Part shown: in pieces, positions 1 through 9,051 of the stretch | How positions within the stretch are numbered: the first letter of the stretch is position 1 | Layout: every line of letters begins with the position of its first letter | Source of the DNA: Gammaproteobacteria bacterium | GTDB lineage: Bacteria > Pseudomonadota > Gammaproteobacteria > Pseudomonadales > Azotimanducaceae | Direction of reading: 5' to 3' | DNA: 42,380 bases | Assembly (NCBI GenBank): GCA_002726655.1 | Contig: PBRP01000047.1 | Location: forward strand, 1 to 42,380 | Made by a program: the position numbers and the translations under genes | The notes under the pieces: model-generated | What the model was told of the DNA's origin: nothing | The model's database searches: none | The model's input: the letters and a program-made list of their open reading frames with translations, nothing else

Positions 1-1
1 A

Positions 2-739
2 GCTGTCAAGCGTGTCGTAGACTACAACGTGAATATTCGCGTTCTAGGTGACAACACAGGTGTCGATCTAAATAACGTGAAAATGTCGGTAAATCCCTTT
101 GATGAGATTGCCATTGAAGAAGCTGTTCGCCTGAAAGAAGCAGGTACCGCAGAAGAAGTTATTGTTATCTCTGTGGGAACGAGTGCTTGCAAGGAACAGA
201 TCAGAACGGCACTGGCACTTGGTGCTGACAGGGGAATCCTTGTTGAAATTGAAGAAGATATACAACCACTTGCTATTGCCAAGGTTCTTAAGGCGATTGT
301 CGAAAAAGAACAGCCGCAGATAATCATCACTGGTAAGCAGGCAATCGACGATGACAATAGCCAGACGGGACAGATGCTGGCGGCTTTGGCTGGGCTATCA
401 CAAGCCACGTTTGCATCGGAACTGCAGATTGGCGACGGTACTGCGACGGTTACCCGTGAACTCGATGCTGGTATGGAAACCATTACGGTCAAACTGCCCA
501 CGGTTATCACGACTGACCTGAGACTGAATGAGCCACGTTATGCCTCACTGCCAAATATCATGAAGGCGAAGAAAAAGACCATTGATACCTATACGCCAGA
601 AGATCTTGGTGTTGATGTCACACCTTCTGTAAAGACTCTGAAAGTAACACCACCTGAAGCAAGACAGGCAGGAATTATCGTTGAATCGGTGGAAGAGTTG
701 GTCGATAAGTTAAAAAATGAAGCGAAGGTGATCTCATGA
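2..739 (+). CDS. etfB: Electron transfer flavoprotein subunit beta (5' end cut by window)
   Basis: This is the AMP-binding beta subunit of ETF, the soluble FAD heterodimer that collects electrons from acyl-CoA dehydrogenases and passes them to ETF:quinone oxidoreductase. The frame is open from base 2 and begins [14 protein letters not shown], which matches the usual EtfB N-terminus [14 protein letters not shown], so only about four residues are missing. The segment [24 protein letters not shown] and the later [17 protein letters not shown] are typical of the family. About 245 residues are visible against a usual length near 250. The stop overlaps the etfA start (ATGA), which indicates translational coupling. 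The nearby ivd gene encodes a likely electron donor. Confidence 0.96.
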   Translation, partial: AVKRVVDYNVNIRVLGDNTGVDLNNVKMSVNPFDEIAIEEAVRLKEAGTAEEVIVISVGTSACKEQIRTALALGADRGILVEIEEDIQPLAIAKVLKAIVEKEQPQIIITGKQAIDDDNSQTGQMLAALAGLSQATFASELQIGDGTATVTRELDAGMETITVKLPTVITTDLRLNEPRYASLPNIMKAKKKTIDTYTPEDLGVDVTPSVKTLKVTPPEARQAGIIVESVEELVDKLKNEAKVIS

Positions 740-1665
740 GTATTCTTGTAGTAGCAGAGCATGATAACAGTTCAGTTAAGGCTTCCACTTTGGTCGCTAT
801 CGCTGCGGCCCAGGCTATCGGTGGAGAATTAGATGTCTTGATTGCCGGTTCAGGGTGTGCAGCGGCTGGTGAAGCTGCAGCCAAAATTGCGGGTGTTGCC
901 AAGGTACTGGTTGCAGACAACGAGGCATACGCTCATGACCTGGCAGAGAATATTGCTGCCCTGGTTGTAGAAGTTGGGACAAATTACTCTCACATCCTCA
1001 CTACGACCACTGCGTCCGGTAAAAATTACATGCCGCGGGTAGCAGCACTGTTGGATGTCGCTCAGATTTCAGATATCAGCGGTGTTGTCAGCGAAGACAC
1101 TTTTGAGAGACCCATCTATGCTGGTAACGCTATTGCGACGGTACAATCAGGCGATTCAATCAAGGTACTAACCGTCAGGGGCACGGCCTTTGACCCGGTT
1201 TCAGCAGAAGGGGGCAGTGCCACCATCGAGAATCTTGATATAGCAAAAGATGAGGGTCTATCCTCATGGGATAAAGAAGAGATTGCTGAGATGGAGCGTC
1301 CTGAATTGACCGCCGCCAGCATCATTATTTCTGGTGGCAGGGGGATGCAAAATGGTGAGAACTTTGCCCTGTTGGAGTCAGTTGCGGACAAGCTGGGCGC
1401 AGCAATCGGAGCCTCACGGGCTGCCGTTGATGCGGGTTTTGTACCTAATGATATGCAGGTTGGTCAGACCGGCAAGATCGTCGCACCGGACCTGTACATT
1501 GCAGTAGGTATCAGCGGTGCAATTCAGCACCTTGCCGGCATGAAAGACAGTAAGGTTATCGTCGCCATCAACAAGGATGAAGATGCGCCAATATTCCAGG
1601 TTGCTGACTATGGACTTGTCGCGGACCTATTTAAGGCTGTCCCAGAATTTGACGCTTTGCTGTAG
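736..1665 (+). CDS. etfA: Electron transfer flavoprotein subunit alpha
   Basis: This 309-residue protein is the FAD-carrying subunit of ETF. The C-terminal FAD domain is clear: [16 protein letters not shown] near residues 199-214, then [31 protein letters not shown] and a terminal [17 protein letters not shown]. The N-terminal half is the usual variable Rossmann-like domain. The ATG overlaps the etfB stop by four bases, so the two subunits are coupled. Together with EtfB it would accept electrons from isovaleryl-CoA dehydrogenase and from the acyl-CoA dehydrogenase at 25.7 kb; that link is inferred from family knowledge. The gene ends in a strong hairpin shared with the convergent mccA. Confidence 0.97.
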   Translation: MSILVVAEHDNSSVKASTLVAIAAAQAIGGELDVLIAGSGCAAAGEAAAKIAGVAKVLVADNEAYAHDLAENIAALVVEVGTNYSHILTTTTASGKNYMPRVAALLDVAQISDISGVVSEDTFERPIYAGNAIATVQSGDSIKVLTVRGTAFDPVSAEGGSATIENLDIAKDEGLSSWDKEEIAEMERPELTAASIIISGGRGMQNGENFALLESVADKLGAAIGASRAAVDAGFVPNDMQVGQTGKIVAPDLYIAVGISGAIQHLAGMKDSKVIVAINKDEDAPIFQVADYGLVADLFKAVPEFDALL

Positions 1666-1674
1666 GTTTTCCTT

Positions 1675-1709
1675 CTCCGGCATCTGAACAGGCGGTTCAG
1701 GTGCCGGGG
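1675..1709. terminator. Long hairpin between convergent etfA and mccA
   Basis: CCGGCA-T-CTGAAC pairs with GTTCAG-G-TGCCGG around the five-base loop AGGCG. This gives a stem of about 13 pairs with one T-G wobble, slightly extendable at the base. It fills most of the 53-bp gap between the two converging stops. No U-rich run follows on either strand, so it is not a textbook intrinsic terminator. It may instead stabilise 3' ends or be a bidirectional terminator of weaker type. Confidence 0.5.
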
Positions 1710-1718
1710 TGAAAACTG

Positions 1719-3623
1719 TCAGGAGCTGGGTGCAAAGTCCAGCAGTTCAATGCCTTCTTCCACCAGATCATCTACAGAAAAATGTATTGTATCGACCCTG
1801 CCATCGGCAGGCGCACATATCGTGTGTTCCATTTTCATGGCTTCCAGAACCACAAGTGGTGTACCAGCTAAAACCTCGGCACCGGACTCCACCAGTACGG
1901 AAATCAGTTTTCCGGACATGGGCGCCCTGACGTTCTTTTCAGATTCGCTCGAATGCTGACTTTCTACTCCCGGCAGGGCGACCATCACGGTTCTGTTCGG
2001 CAGAAATACGGTTAACTGATCCCGTAGCCGGAAGATATGCAGCTCATGGTCGCTGCTCAATGACGTCATTGCGAAGGGTGTTTCGATGCTGATGACATGG
2101 TTGGAAAAGGTCGTGGTCACGCTATAGTCGTTTCCTGCAATGGACATCATCAGGTCGCTGGAATTTTCCTGATTCAGTCGGAAATTGGTTTCACTTTGCC
2201 AGGGAGAGGACGTCTTATCCTGTCGCAACAGGTAGGCAGCGGTGGCTGTCAAAGCGTCGTGAAGGTCATGCTGTGATGGTGATTCAAATGCAGCGCTTCG
2301 ATCCAGGTAGTCAGTCGCAATCCGACCTTCGACGAATTCATTATCGCTCAGCACGTGAATGAGAAAATCCCGATTGGTTTTGATGCCTGCGATTCTTAGT
2401 GATGCCAGGGCTTCCTTAAGCTGGGAAATCGTTTTTTCGCGCGAATCGCTCCAGGCTACAATTTTCATCAACATCGGATCATAAAATACGCCAATGGAGT
2501 CTCCTTTTTTGACACCATTATCCGATCGTATACCAGGGGGAAGCTCGAGATAGTCGATATTCCCACTGTCCGGGAGAAAATCATTCGAAGGATCCTCCGC
2601 ATATACGCGGGCTTCCAGTGCATGACCCTGAATACCAATAGCATCCTGTGACGCCGGTAGCAGGCTGCCCTCTGCGATCTTGATTTGCCACTCAACCAGA
2701 TCCTGGCCAGTGATCATTTCCGTTACCGGATGCTCAACCTGGAGACGCGTATTCATCTCCATGAAATAAAACTCCCGGTCCTCCGACAGCAGGAATTCGA
2801 CTGTCCCTGCACCTACATAGCCAATAGCAGTTGCCGCGGCCACCGCAGCTCTGCCCATTTGCTGGCGCAGTCCGTCTGGGAAATTAGGCGCTGGTGCTTC
2901 TTCAAGTATTTTCTGGTGACGACGCTGAAGGGAGCAATCACGTTCCTGCAGGTGTACACAGTTGCCATGCTGATCTGCAAACACCTGAATTTCAATATGG
3001 CGGGGATGCGACAGGTATTTTTCTACGATCAGGGTGCTGTTACCAAAGGCTGAGCTCGCCTCCCTTTTTGCCGACTGGATTGCATCAATGAGATGTCCAC
3101 TTTCATGAACGATCTTCATTCCCTTGCCGCCGCCACCGGCTTCAGGTTTGATCAGTACGGGGTAACCGATATCTTCCAGTTGTGCTGCTATTGTCTTTTC
3201 ATCTACCAGGTTAAGACCTGGCAAGACCGGGACGCCGGCGTCCTGCATCAGTTTTTTTGCGATTCCCTTGAGCCCCATTGACCTGATAGCTTCAACGGGC
3301 GGGCCTATGAACCTGATCCCTGTCTGCTCGCACCTTAGTGCAAATTCTGGATTTTCAGCCAGAAAACCATAGCCAGGATGAATAGCGTCCGCGCCTGAAT
3401 CAATGGCCGCCTGGAGGATGCTATCCATATTCAGGTAGCTATCCTGGGCGGGTGCATCCCCAATCAGGTACGCTGAGTCGGCGGAATTAACGTGCAGGGC
3501 GTTGGCATCGGCACTGGAGTAAACAGCGATAGTTGCTATATTCAGCCTGGTCGCGGTTTGCATGATACGAACCGCTATTTCTCCCCGGTTCGCGATTAAC
3601 AGTCTGGTAATGGGCTTCTGCAT
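1719..3623 (-). CDS. mccA: Methylcrotonyl-CoA carboxylase, biotin carboxylase/biotin carrier (alpha) subunit
   Basis: This 634-residue protein carboxylates its own biotin with ATP and bicarbonate and hands CO2 to the MccB partner, which makes 3-methylglutaconyl-CoA in leucine breakdown. The N-terminal biotin carboxylase domain starts LLIANRGEIAVRIMQTA. It has the ATP-grasp loop GGGGKGMKIV near residue 165 and the FMEMNTRLQVEHPVTEMITG segment near residue 290. The C-terminal biotinyl domain carries EAMKMEH with the acceptor Lys at about residue 597. The start codon shares a base with the mccB stop (TAATG), so the two subunits are coupled. Related carboxylases (acetyl-, propionyl-, geranyl-CoA) share this layout; the ivd-mccB neighbourhood favours methylcrotonyl-CoA (liuD in some species). 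Confidence 0.93.
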   Translation of the reverse strand: MQKPITRLLIANRGEIAVRIMQTATRLNIATIAVYSSADANALHVNSADSAYLIGDAPAQDSYLNMDSILQAAIDSGADAIHPGYGFLAENPEFALRCEQTGIRFIGPPVEAIRSMGLKGIAKKLMQDAGVPVLPGLNLVDEKTIAAQLEDIGYPVLIKPEAGGGGKGMKIVHESGHLIDAIQSAKREASSAFGNSTLIVEKYLSHPRHIEIQVFADQHGNCVHLQERDCSLQRRHQKILEEAPAPNFPDGLRQQMGRAAVAAATAIGYVGAGTVEFLLSEDREFYFMEMNTRLQVEHPVTEMITGQDLVEWQIKIAEGSLLPASQDAIGIQGHALEARVYAEDPSNDFLPDSGNIDYLELPPGIRSDNGVKKGDSIGVFYDPMLMKIVAWSDSREKTISQLKEALASLRIAGIKTNRDFLIHVLSDNEFVEGRIATDYLDRSAAFESPSQHDLHDALTATAAYLLRQDKTSSPWQSETNFRLNQENSSDLMMSIAGNDYSVTTTFSNHVISIETPFAMTSLSSDHELHIFRLRDQLTVFLPNRTVMVALPGVESQHSSESEKNVRAPMSGKLISVLVESGAEVLAGTPLVVLEAMKMEHTICAPADGRVDTIHFSVDDLVEEGIELLDFAPSS

Positions 3624-5230
3624 TACATCCTGAAAATGCCGAACCTGGTGTCACCGACGGGCTTGTTCAGGCAGGCCGACAGGGCGAGCCCCAGTGCAGT
3701 CCTGGTTTCAGCCGGGTCCAGAATGCCATCATCCCAAAGACGAGCGCTCGCGTAATATGGATGCCCCTGTGTTTCATACTGCGCAATGATGGGTGAGCGG
3801 AAATTCTCTCGCTCACTCGGCTCCCAGCTCTGTCCTGCGCGCAGCAAATTATCTTCAGTGACCTGTGCCAGCACGTCTGCCGCCTGCTGCCCACCCATGA
3901 CAGATACGCGGGCATTTGGCCACATCCACATGAAATTGGGGTCATAGGCACGTCCACACATGCCATAGTTTCCAGCACCGAAACTGCCGCCGATTATGAG
4001 GGAGAGTTTTGGCACATTCGCACAGGCGACAGCAGTCACCATTTTTGCACCGTGTTTAGCAATTCCTTCCGTTTCATATTTCTCGCCAACCATGAAACCC
4101 ATTATATTTTGCAGGAAGAGCAGGGGGATTTTTCGCTGGCAGCATAGTTCAATAAAGTGGGCGCCTTTCTGTGCGGACTCAGAAAATAGTATGCCGTTGT
4201 TGGCCAGTATGCCGACGGGAATGCCATGTATATGTGCAAAGCCACAGACCAGCGTTGAGCCAAAATTGGATTTGAATTCATCCAGTTCGGAACTATCGAC
4301 CAGTCTTGCTATGACTTCCCTGACGTCATAGGGTTTGGCCAGGTCGCCTGATACGATGCCATATATCTCCGCCGGGTCGTATAGTGGTTCCCGTGCCTCC
4401 TCGATGACAAGCTGTTCCGGTTTCTTGCGGTTGAGATTTGCAATGATGGAACGGACGATCTGAAGTGCATGTTGGTCATCGTCTGCCAGGTGATCGGCAA
4501 CGCCTGAAATTCGAGTATGAACCTCGCCACCGCCCAGAGCTTCCGCCGATACAATTTCACCGGTAGCTGCTTTTACCAGTGGCGGCCCGGCAAGAAAAAT
4601 GGTCCCCTGATTCCTGACGATAATGCTCTCATCGGCCATGGCCGGAACGTAGGCACCGCCTGCTGTGCATGAGCCCATAACCGCTGCAATTTGAGGGATG
4701 CCCTGGGAAGACATATTCGCCTGATTGTAAAAAATTCTGCCGAAGTGATTTCCGTCGGCAAATATCTCATCCTGGTGCGGCAGGTTTGCGCCACCGGAAT
4801 CAACCAGATAGACACAGGGCAGGTTACACTGGTCTGCAATTGCCTGAGCCCGAAGATGCTTCTTGACAGTGATCGGGTAGTAGGTCCCACCTTTAACGGT
4901 AGCGTCATTGGCGATGATGATACATTCCTGCCCTGAAATTCGACCAACGCCGGTGATGATGCTGCCGCCTGGTGAGTCATTGTCATACATGTTGAGTGCT
5001 GCAAACTGTGACAATTCGAGAAAAGGTGAACCGGGATCAATAAGTTGATCAACACGATCCCGGGGTAACAGTTTCCCACGCTCGATGTGACGTTGCCGCG
5101 ATGACTCGGATCCACCCAGCCTGATATTCGCGAACTTTGCCCGAAGATCCCCAACGAGTGCGTTCATATCCGCCTGGTTGGCTTTAAATTCGGCTGAACC
5201 AGTGCTGATCTTTGATCTCAGGATTGCCAT
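3623..5230 (-). CDS. mccB: Methylcrotonyl-CoA carboxylase, carboxyltransferase (beta) subunit
   Basis: This 535-residue carboxyltransferase moves CO2 from biotin on MccA to 3-methylcrotonyl-CoA. The fold is the doubled crotonase fold of the family. The N half has [18 protein letters not shown] and [14 protein letters not shown] near residues 140-195. The C half has [27 protein letters not shown] and [16 protein letters not shown], ending in the usual [16 protein letters not shown]. Length and motifs match MccB/LiuB closely, better than propionyl-CoA carboxylase beta chains. The ATG at 5228-5230 lies just downstream of a repeat element and a candidate promoter. It probably forms one transcript with mccA. 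Confidence 0.95.
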   Translation of the reverse strand: MAILRSKISTGSAEFKANQADMNALVGDLRAKFANIRLGGSESSRQRHIERGKLLPRDRVDQLIDPGSPFLELSQFAALNMYDNDSPGGSIITGVGRISGQECIIIANDATVKGGTYYPITVKKHLRAQAIADQCNLPCVYLVDSGGANLPHQDEIFADGNHFGRIFYNQANMSSQGIPQIAAVMGSCTAGGAYVPAMADESIIVRNQGTIFLAGPPLVKAATGEIVSAEALGGGEVHTRISGVADHLADDDQHALQIVRSIIANLNRKKPEQLVIEEAREPLYDPAEIYGIVSGDLAKPYDVREVIARLVDSSELDEFKSNFGSTLVCGFAHIHGIPVGILANNGILFSESAQKGAHFIELCCQRKIPLLFLQNIMGFMVGEKYETEGIAKHGAKMVTAVACANVPKLSLIIGGSFGAGNYGMCGRAYDPNFMWMWPNARVSVMGGQQAADVLAQVTEDNLLRAGQSWEPSERENFRSPIIAQYETQGHPYYASARLWDDGILDPAETRTALGLALSACLNKPVGDTRFGIFRM

Positions 5231-5243
5231 GGTTCAGCGGGAA

Positions 5244-5377
5244 CTAGCTAGTTCTTGTCCATTTTCTAACATAGAGCGGGCTAGTTCCTTCATAAGTGAT
5301 TGATTTATATATCTAACGTTATTGTAGTGTTGCAATACTTGGCCACATTACTCTATTTACGGACAGGAACTAGCTAG
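5244..5377. repeat. 134-bp element with 17-bp terminal inverted repeats (MITE-like or paired operator)
   Basis: CTAGCTAGTTCTTGTCC (5244-5260) matches the reverse complement of GGACAGGAACTAGCTAG (5361-5377) at 16 of 17 positions. The left arm sits inside a perfect 14-bp palindrome, GAACTAGCTAGTTC (5241-5254), in the mccB leader. The right arm overlaps the ivd stop codon. A further CTAGTTCC occurs at 5281-5288. No target duplication is obvious. The arrangement fits either a small non-autonomous mobile element or a pair of operator sites around the mccB promoter. Confidence 0.6.
5306..5335 (-). promoter_or_regulatory. Candidate sigma-70 promoter for mccBA
   Basis: On the minus strand TTGCAA (5330-5335) is followed after 18 bases by TATATA (5306-5311), about 75 bases upstream of the mccB start. 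It lies wholly within the inverted-repeat element. If real, mccBA has its own promoter besides read-through from ivd. Assigned by consensus match only. Confidence 0.35.
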
Positions 5378-6536
5378 ATTCATTGAAAAGTTCCCGGCCT
5401 ATTAGCATACGCCGAATTTCAGAAGTGCCTGCTCCAATCTCGTAGAGTTTCGCATCGCGCAGCAGCCTGCCACTTGGGTAATCGTTGATATACCCATTTG
5501 CACCCAGGAGTTGAATGGCGTCAAGGGCCATTTGGGTTGCATTTTCAGCACAGTAGAGGATAACGCCAGCAGCGTCCTTGCGGGTTGTTTCATCACGATC
5601 ACAGGCAGCAGCAACCGCGTACAGGTAGGCGCGGCTGGCGTTCATTCTGGTGTACATATCGGCAATCTTCCCCTGTACCAGCTGAAATTCACCGATGGGC
5701 TGGTCAAACTGTTTACGCTCATGAATGTAGGGTACAACCAGGTCCATGCAGGCTTGCATGATCCCGATGGGGCCAGCCGCCAGGACTACCCGCTCAAAAT
5801 CCAGTCCGCCCATCAGGACTTTTACGCCTTCGTTCTTGAAGCCGAGAATATTGGTGGCAGGGACACGGCAATCAGTAAATACCAGTTCGCTGGTATTCGA
5901 ACCACGCATGCCAAGTTTGTCCAGTTTCGGAGAAGGGGTGAAACCAGGTGTATCTCTTTCGACTATAAAGGCGCTGATACCACCGGCACCATCACTCCCG
6001 GTCCTCGCATAAATCACATAGGTACTGGCATCCGGACCGTTTGTTATCCACATTTTTGAGCCGTTGAGAACATAGTCGTCGCCATCCTGATCGGCTTTGA
6101 GCTGGAGGTTGACCACATCGCTCCCGGCATTGTGTTCGCTCATGGCCAGCGCACCAATATCGTCACCCGTTACCAGCCCGGGCAGATAGCGTTTTTTCTG
6201 ATCACTCGTTCCATTCCTGAAGATCTGGTTCACACAAAGGTTGGAATGAGCAGCGTAACTCAGTGCAACGGAAGCCGAAGCACGGCTTATTTCTTCGATG
6301 CATACACTATGTGCCAGATAGCCGAGGCCTGCGCCGCCGTATTCTTCAGAGACCGTAATGCCGAGCAGCCCCAGTTCGCCCATCTTCTTCCACAAGTCCT
6401 GTGGAAACTCGTTACTGGTATCAATTTCAGCAGCCCGCGGAGCAATTTCATCTGCAGCGAATCGATTGACCTGGTCCCTCAGCAGATTAATGGTTTCACC
6501 GAGGCCGAAATTGAGGTTGTGGTATTGGACCTGCAT
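5370..6536 (-). CDS. ivd: Isovaleryl-CoA dehydrogenase
   Basis: This 388-residue FAD enzyme oxidises isovaleryl-CoA to 3-methylcrotonyl-CoA in leucine degradation and passes electrons to ETF. Two features point to isovaleryl-CoA dehydrogenase rather than a generic acyl-CoA dehydrogenase. The segment [19 protein letters not shown] (about residue 245) holds the helix-G Glu used as base in this family. The C-terminal loop reads [19 protein letters not shown], where straight-chain enzymes have Glu in place of the Ala/Gly. The segments [20 protein letters not shown] and [10 protein letters not shown] are also typical. It lies upstream of mccB and mccA in the same orientation (liuA in liu nomenclature). 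Its stop codon is formed inside the right arm of the repeat element. Confidence 0.96.
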   Translation of the reverse strand: MQVQYHNLNFGLGETINLLRDQVNRFAADEIAPRAAEIDTSNEFPQDLWKKMGELGLLGITVSEEYGGAGLGYLAHSVCIEEISRASASVALSYAAHSNLCVNQIFRNGTSDQKKRYLPGLVTGDDIGALAMSEHNAGSDVVNLQLKADQDGDDYVLNGSKMWITNGPDASTYVIYARTGSDGAGGISAFIVERDTPGFTPSPKLDKLGMRGSNTSELVFTDCRVPATNILGFKNEGVKVLMGGLDFERVVLAAGPIGIMQACMDLVVPYIHERKQFDQPIGEFQLVQGKIADMYTRMNASRAYLYAVAAACDRDETTRKDAAGVILYCAENATQMALDAIQLLGANGYINDYPSGRLLRDAKLYEIGAGTSEIRRMLIGRELFNESS

Positions 6537-6684
6537 CGCTCTATTTCTGAAAAATTGGGCTTAGGGATAAACGCGGCGCAGTATAGCAGATAGGCCAACC
6601 GCAGGATTCCTGATGAACACCTTGTCAGTTGTGGAAGAAGTAGCTTATTCTTGGTTAAAACTAGTCTGGAGAATCGGTTTGAGT

Positions 6685-8976
6685 ATGCCACTTGAAAAAC
6701 TGCGTGTGGTTGAGGTCAACGCAGGTATTGCCATCGCAATCGCAGGCGTAGTCCTGCGTGATTCCGGCGCAGAAGTGATAAAGCTGGAACCACCGGGTGG
6801 AGACAATTCACGTCAACCTAGCGGTCACTACAGTTGGAATCGTGGCAAAAAGAGCATAGTGCTGAAGCCGGAGGACCCGGAATACAGGAAATTACTCGCC
6901 TCGGCAGACGTCATCATTGTGGGCGGTAGTCGATCCCGACTTGAGGGATACCAGCCCAGTGATGCTCAGATCCTGGCATTTGCACCACCCTATGCCGATG
7001 CGGAACCCTATTCAGAGCTTCCCGAGGACGATGAGCTTGCGTCAGCACTTGCTGGCGTGATGGCCGGTACGGCTGCTTACCGCGATGGGCCGGCGTTTCC
7101 GGTATTGCAAACTATCAGCATCGCCGCCGGCGGTACGCTTTCAGGAGCCATTGCGGCAGCAATCCTTGTGCGGCAAAGGACCGGTTGCGGTCAGGAAGTA
7201 CGTGTGCCCTGGACAACCATTGGTGCCTATATCGCCGGTTATCAGGCATCCTTTACCGACAAGATACCGCCCATGCCGGCACTGGGTGCCCCTTCGCCAA
7301 TGGGCCTTGGACAGGGATGGCGTGTTTTTCGAGCCAGCGATGGCTGGGTCGGGATTGCCTGTGCAAACCCGGTTTTTTTCAAACGACTAGTTGACTGCCT
7401 TGACACTAAACAATTGGATGATCCCCGGTTTGCTACCGCTCCGTATGTTGGTCCTGATGATCAACCGGCACTTGAGGAAATTCTTAATAGTCTTTTTGCG
7501 GGAAGAACCCAGGCGGAATGGGTAGAGCGCTTTGCGGAATTCGGAGTACCAGGCTCAGCAGTCAATAACCGGGATCAGTTTGTTGCCAGTGATCTGGTGA
7601 TCGAAAACGGTATGGTTTCGGTCGTGGAGGACCCGGAGGTAGGACAGGTAAGGCAGGTTGGCATGCCGCTCGTATTTGAAGGTGCCACCGTGCCGGGTCC
7701 GGCACCAGCACCGGTGCTAGGGGCCGGCAAAGATGAGATTTTGGCTTCCCTCGAGAATCAGAGTACTCAAGCGACGGAGACCGAAGCCACTTTGCCAGAT
7801 CACCCCCTTGAAGGCATAAGAGTTCTGGATTTCACCGGATTTCTAGCGGGACCCACAGCCGGTCGATTACTGGTAGAGTTGGGAGCAGAGGTGATCAAGG
7901 TAGAGCCACCGGAAGGCGAAGGCTTCAGGGGTGGTGGTCTTGCCTGCCTGGGTATTAATGTCGGCAAGAAAAGTATTGCTGTAAATTCACGTACACCAGA
8001 AGGGCGCAAGGTCGTTGAGCGCCTCATCAAGTCAGCTGACGTCTTGCTGCAGGCCATGATTCCAGGTTCTCCTGAAAAACTCGGTCTTGACTATGCGACG
8101 GTCAAGTCGCTGAACCCGAAAATTGTCTACTGCTGGATCAGTGGTTTTGGTGCCGCAAAAAGCTGGCATGGGCGACCCTCCTTTGACCTGTTAATGCAGG
8201 CACTGTCCGGGCAGATGTTTACATTAGGTAGTGAGGCTAAAGAGCAACCTGTATACAGCAGCATGCCCATGGCAGATCTGTTTGCAGGCATGATGGCGGT
8301 GTACGGCATCATCGTGTCCATCGCCCAGCGTGATAGAGACGGTGAAGGCCGCGCGGTATCTACCAACCAGGTGGCTGCATCGATGGCTGCCCAGACTGGA
8401 CAAATTGTAAAATATGAAGGTTCTCCAGAACCGGATGTAACCGCCAGTTCCCTGGGGCGGTCAGCAGTTAATCGGTTGTATGAGGTCCAGGATGGCTGGG
8501 TGATTTGTGTCGCCAGAAACTCACAGGACTGGCAGAAAATTACAGATGCATTCGGCGATCAACTAGTAGATTGGACGTCGTGGGATTCAGCCCGGCAACA
8601 AGGGGTTGAAAGTGAACTCGCAAATGTCCTCATCACGGCCTTTTCCGGCATAGCCAGAGAGGCATTAAAGGAGCGGTTTATACAAAAGGGGGCTCCTGTT
8701 GCACCCGTGGTTACGGTTCGCTCTGATCAGATCGATAATCAGTTTTTTGGTGACCTGGGTACTAACGTCAGTGGCATTCATCATGATCGATTCGGCTCCC
8801 TGACAGCCGTTGCAAACTTTTTCAGGTTTTCCAGGACACCGGCCAATGTGCCTACTACTGCGCAGTGGGTGGGAGAGCAGAATCGTGATGTACTGCTCTC
8901 TGTGGGTTATACGGATGCTGAAATTGATGCCTTAACCGAAGCCGGAACTATTGCCGCACCGAAGCCACCGGTCTAG
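6685..8976 (+). CDS. Tandem CaiB/BaiF (family III) CoA-transferase fusion
   Basis: About 763 residues hold two complete family III CoA-transferase domains in a row, roughly 1-375 and 395-763. Each begins with the typical motif: LRVVEVNAGIAIAIAGVVLRD in the first and IRVLDFTGFLAGPTAGRLL in the second, followed by GAEVIKxExP. The second domain has the expected catalytic Asp in MADLFAG (about residue 531). In the first, the equivalent region reads SIAAGGTLSG and has no Asp. Enzymes of this family move CoA between organic acids; the substrate here is unknown. An upstream in-frame ATG at 6613 adds 24 residues, but 6685 is preferred because GGAGA precedes it and the family motif starts right after. 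It is divergent from ivd. Confidence 0.9.
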   Translation: MPLEKLRVVEVNAGIAIAIAGVVLRDSGAEVIKLEPPGGDNSRQPSGHYSWNRGKKSIVLKPEDPEYRKLLASADVIIVGGSRSRLEGYQPSDAQILAFAPPYADAEPYSELPEDDELASALAGVMAGTAAYRDGPAFPVLQTISIAAGGTLSGAIAAAILVRQRTGCGQEVRVPWTTIGAYIAGYQASFTDKIPPMPALGAPSPMGLGQGWRVFRASDGWVGIACANPVFFKRLVDCLDTKQLDDPRFATAPYVGPDDQPALEEILNSLFAGRTQAEWVERFAEFGVPGSAVNNRDQFVASDLVIENGMVSVVEDPEVGQVRQVGMPLVFEGATVPGPAPAPVLGAGKDEILASLENQSTQATETEATLPDHPLEGIRVLDFTGFLAGPTAGRLLVELGAEVIKVEPPEGEGFRGGGLACLGINVGKKSIAVNSRTPEGRKVVERLIKSADVLLQAMIPGSPEKLGLDYATVKSLNPKIVYCWISGFGAAKSWHGRPSFDLLMQALSGQMFTLGSEAKEQPVYSSMPMADLFAGMMAVYGIIVSIAQRDRDGEGRAVSTNQVAASMAAQTGQIVKYEGSPEPDVTASSLGRSAVNRLYEVQDGWVICVARNSQDWQKITDAFGDQLVDWTSWDSARQQGVESELANVLITAFSGIAREALKERFIQKGAPVAPVVTVRSDQIDNQFFGDLGTNVSGIHHDRFGSLTAVANFFRFSRTPANVPTTAQWVGEQNRDVLLSVGYTDAEIDALTEAGTIAAPKPPV

Positions 8977-9051
8977 CCTTCCGCCTCACCTGGTATGCCT
9001 GGCAGTTTGAAATTGCCCGATGGGGACCGTTGGTGTGGGAACCAGGTTGCG

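Noticed and set aside
2468-3281. Several frames of 60-120 codons on either strand inside mccA
   Set aside because: Shadows of the biotin carboxylase gene without signals or recognisable domains.
4573-5154. 193-codon frame inside mccB
   Set aside because: Same strand, shifted frame of a certain carboxyltransferase gene; composition and motifs support mccB only.
6537-6684. Possible LiuR-type operator between ivd and the CoA-transferase
   Set aside because: No convincing palindrome or MerR-type spaced promoter was seen there.
8988-9047. ACCTGGT ... ACCAGGT inverted arms between the CoA-transferase and pyrB
   Set aside because: Seven-base arms with about 46 bases between and no T run; too weak to call a terminator.
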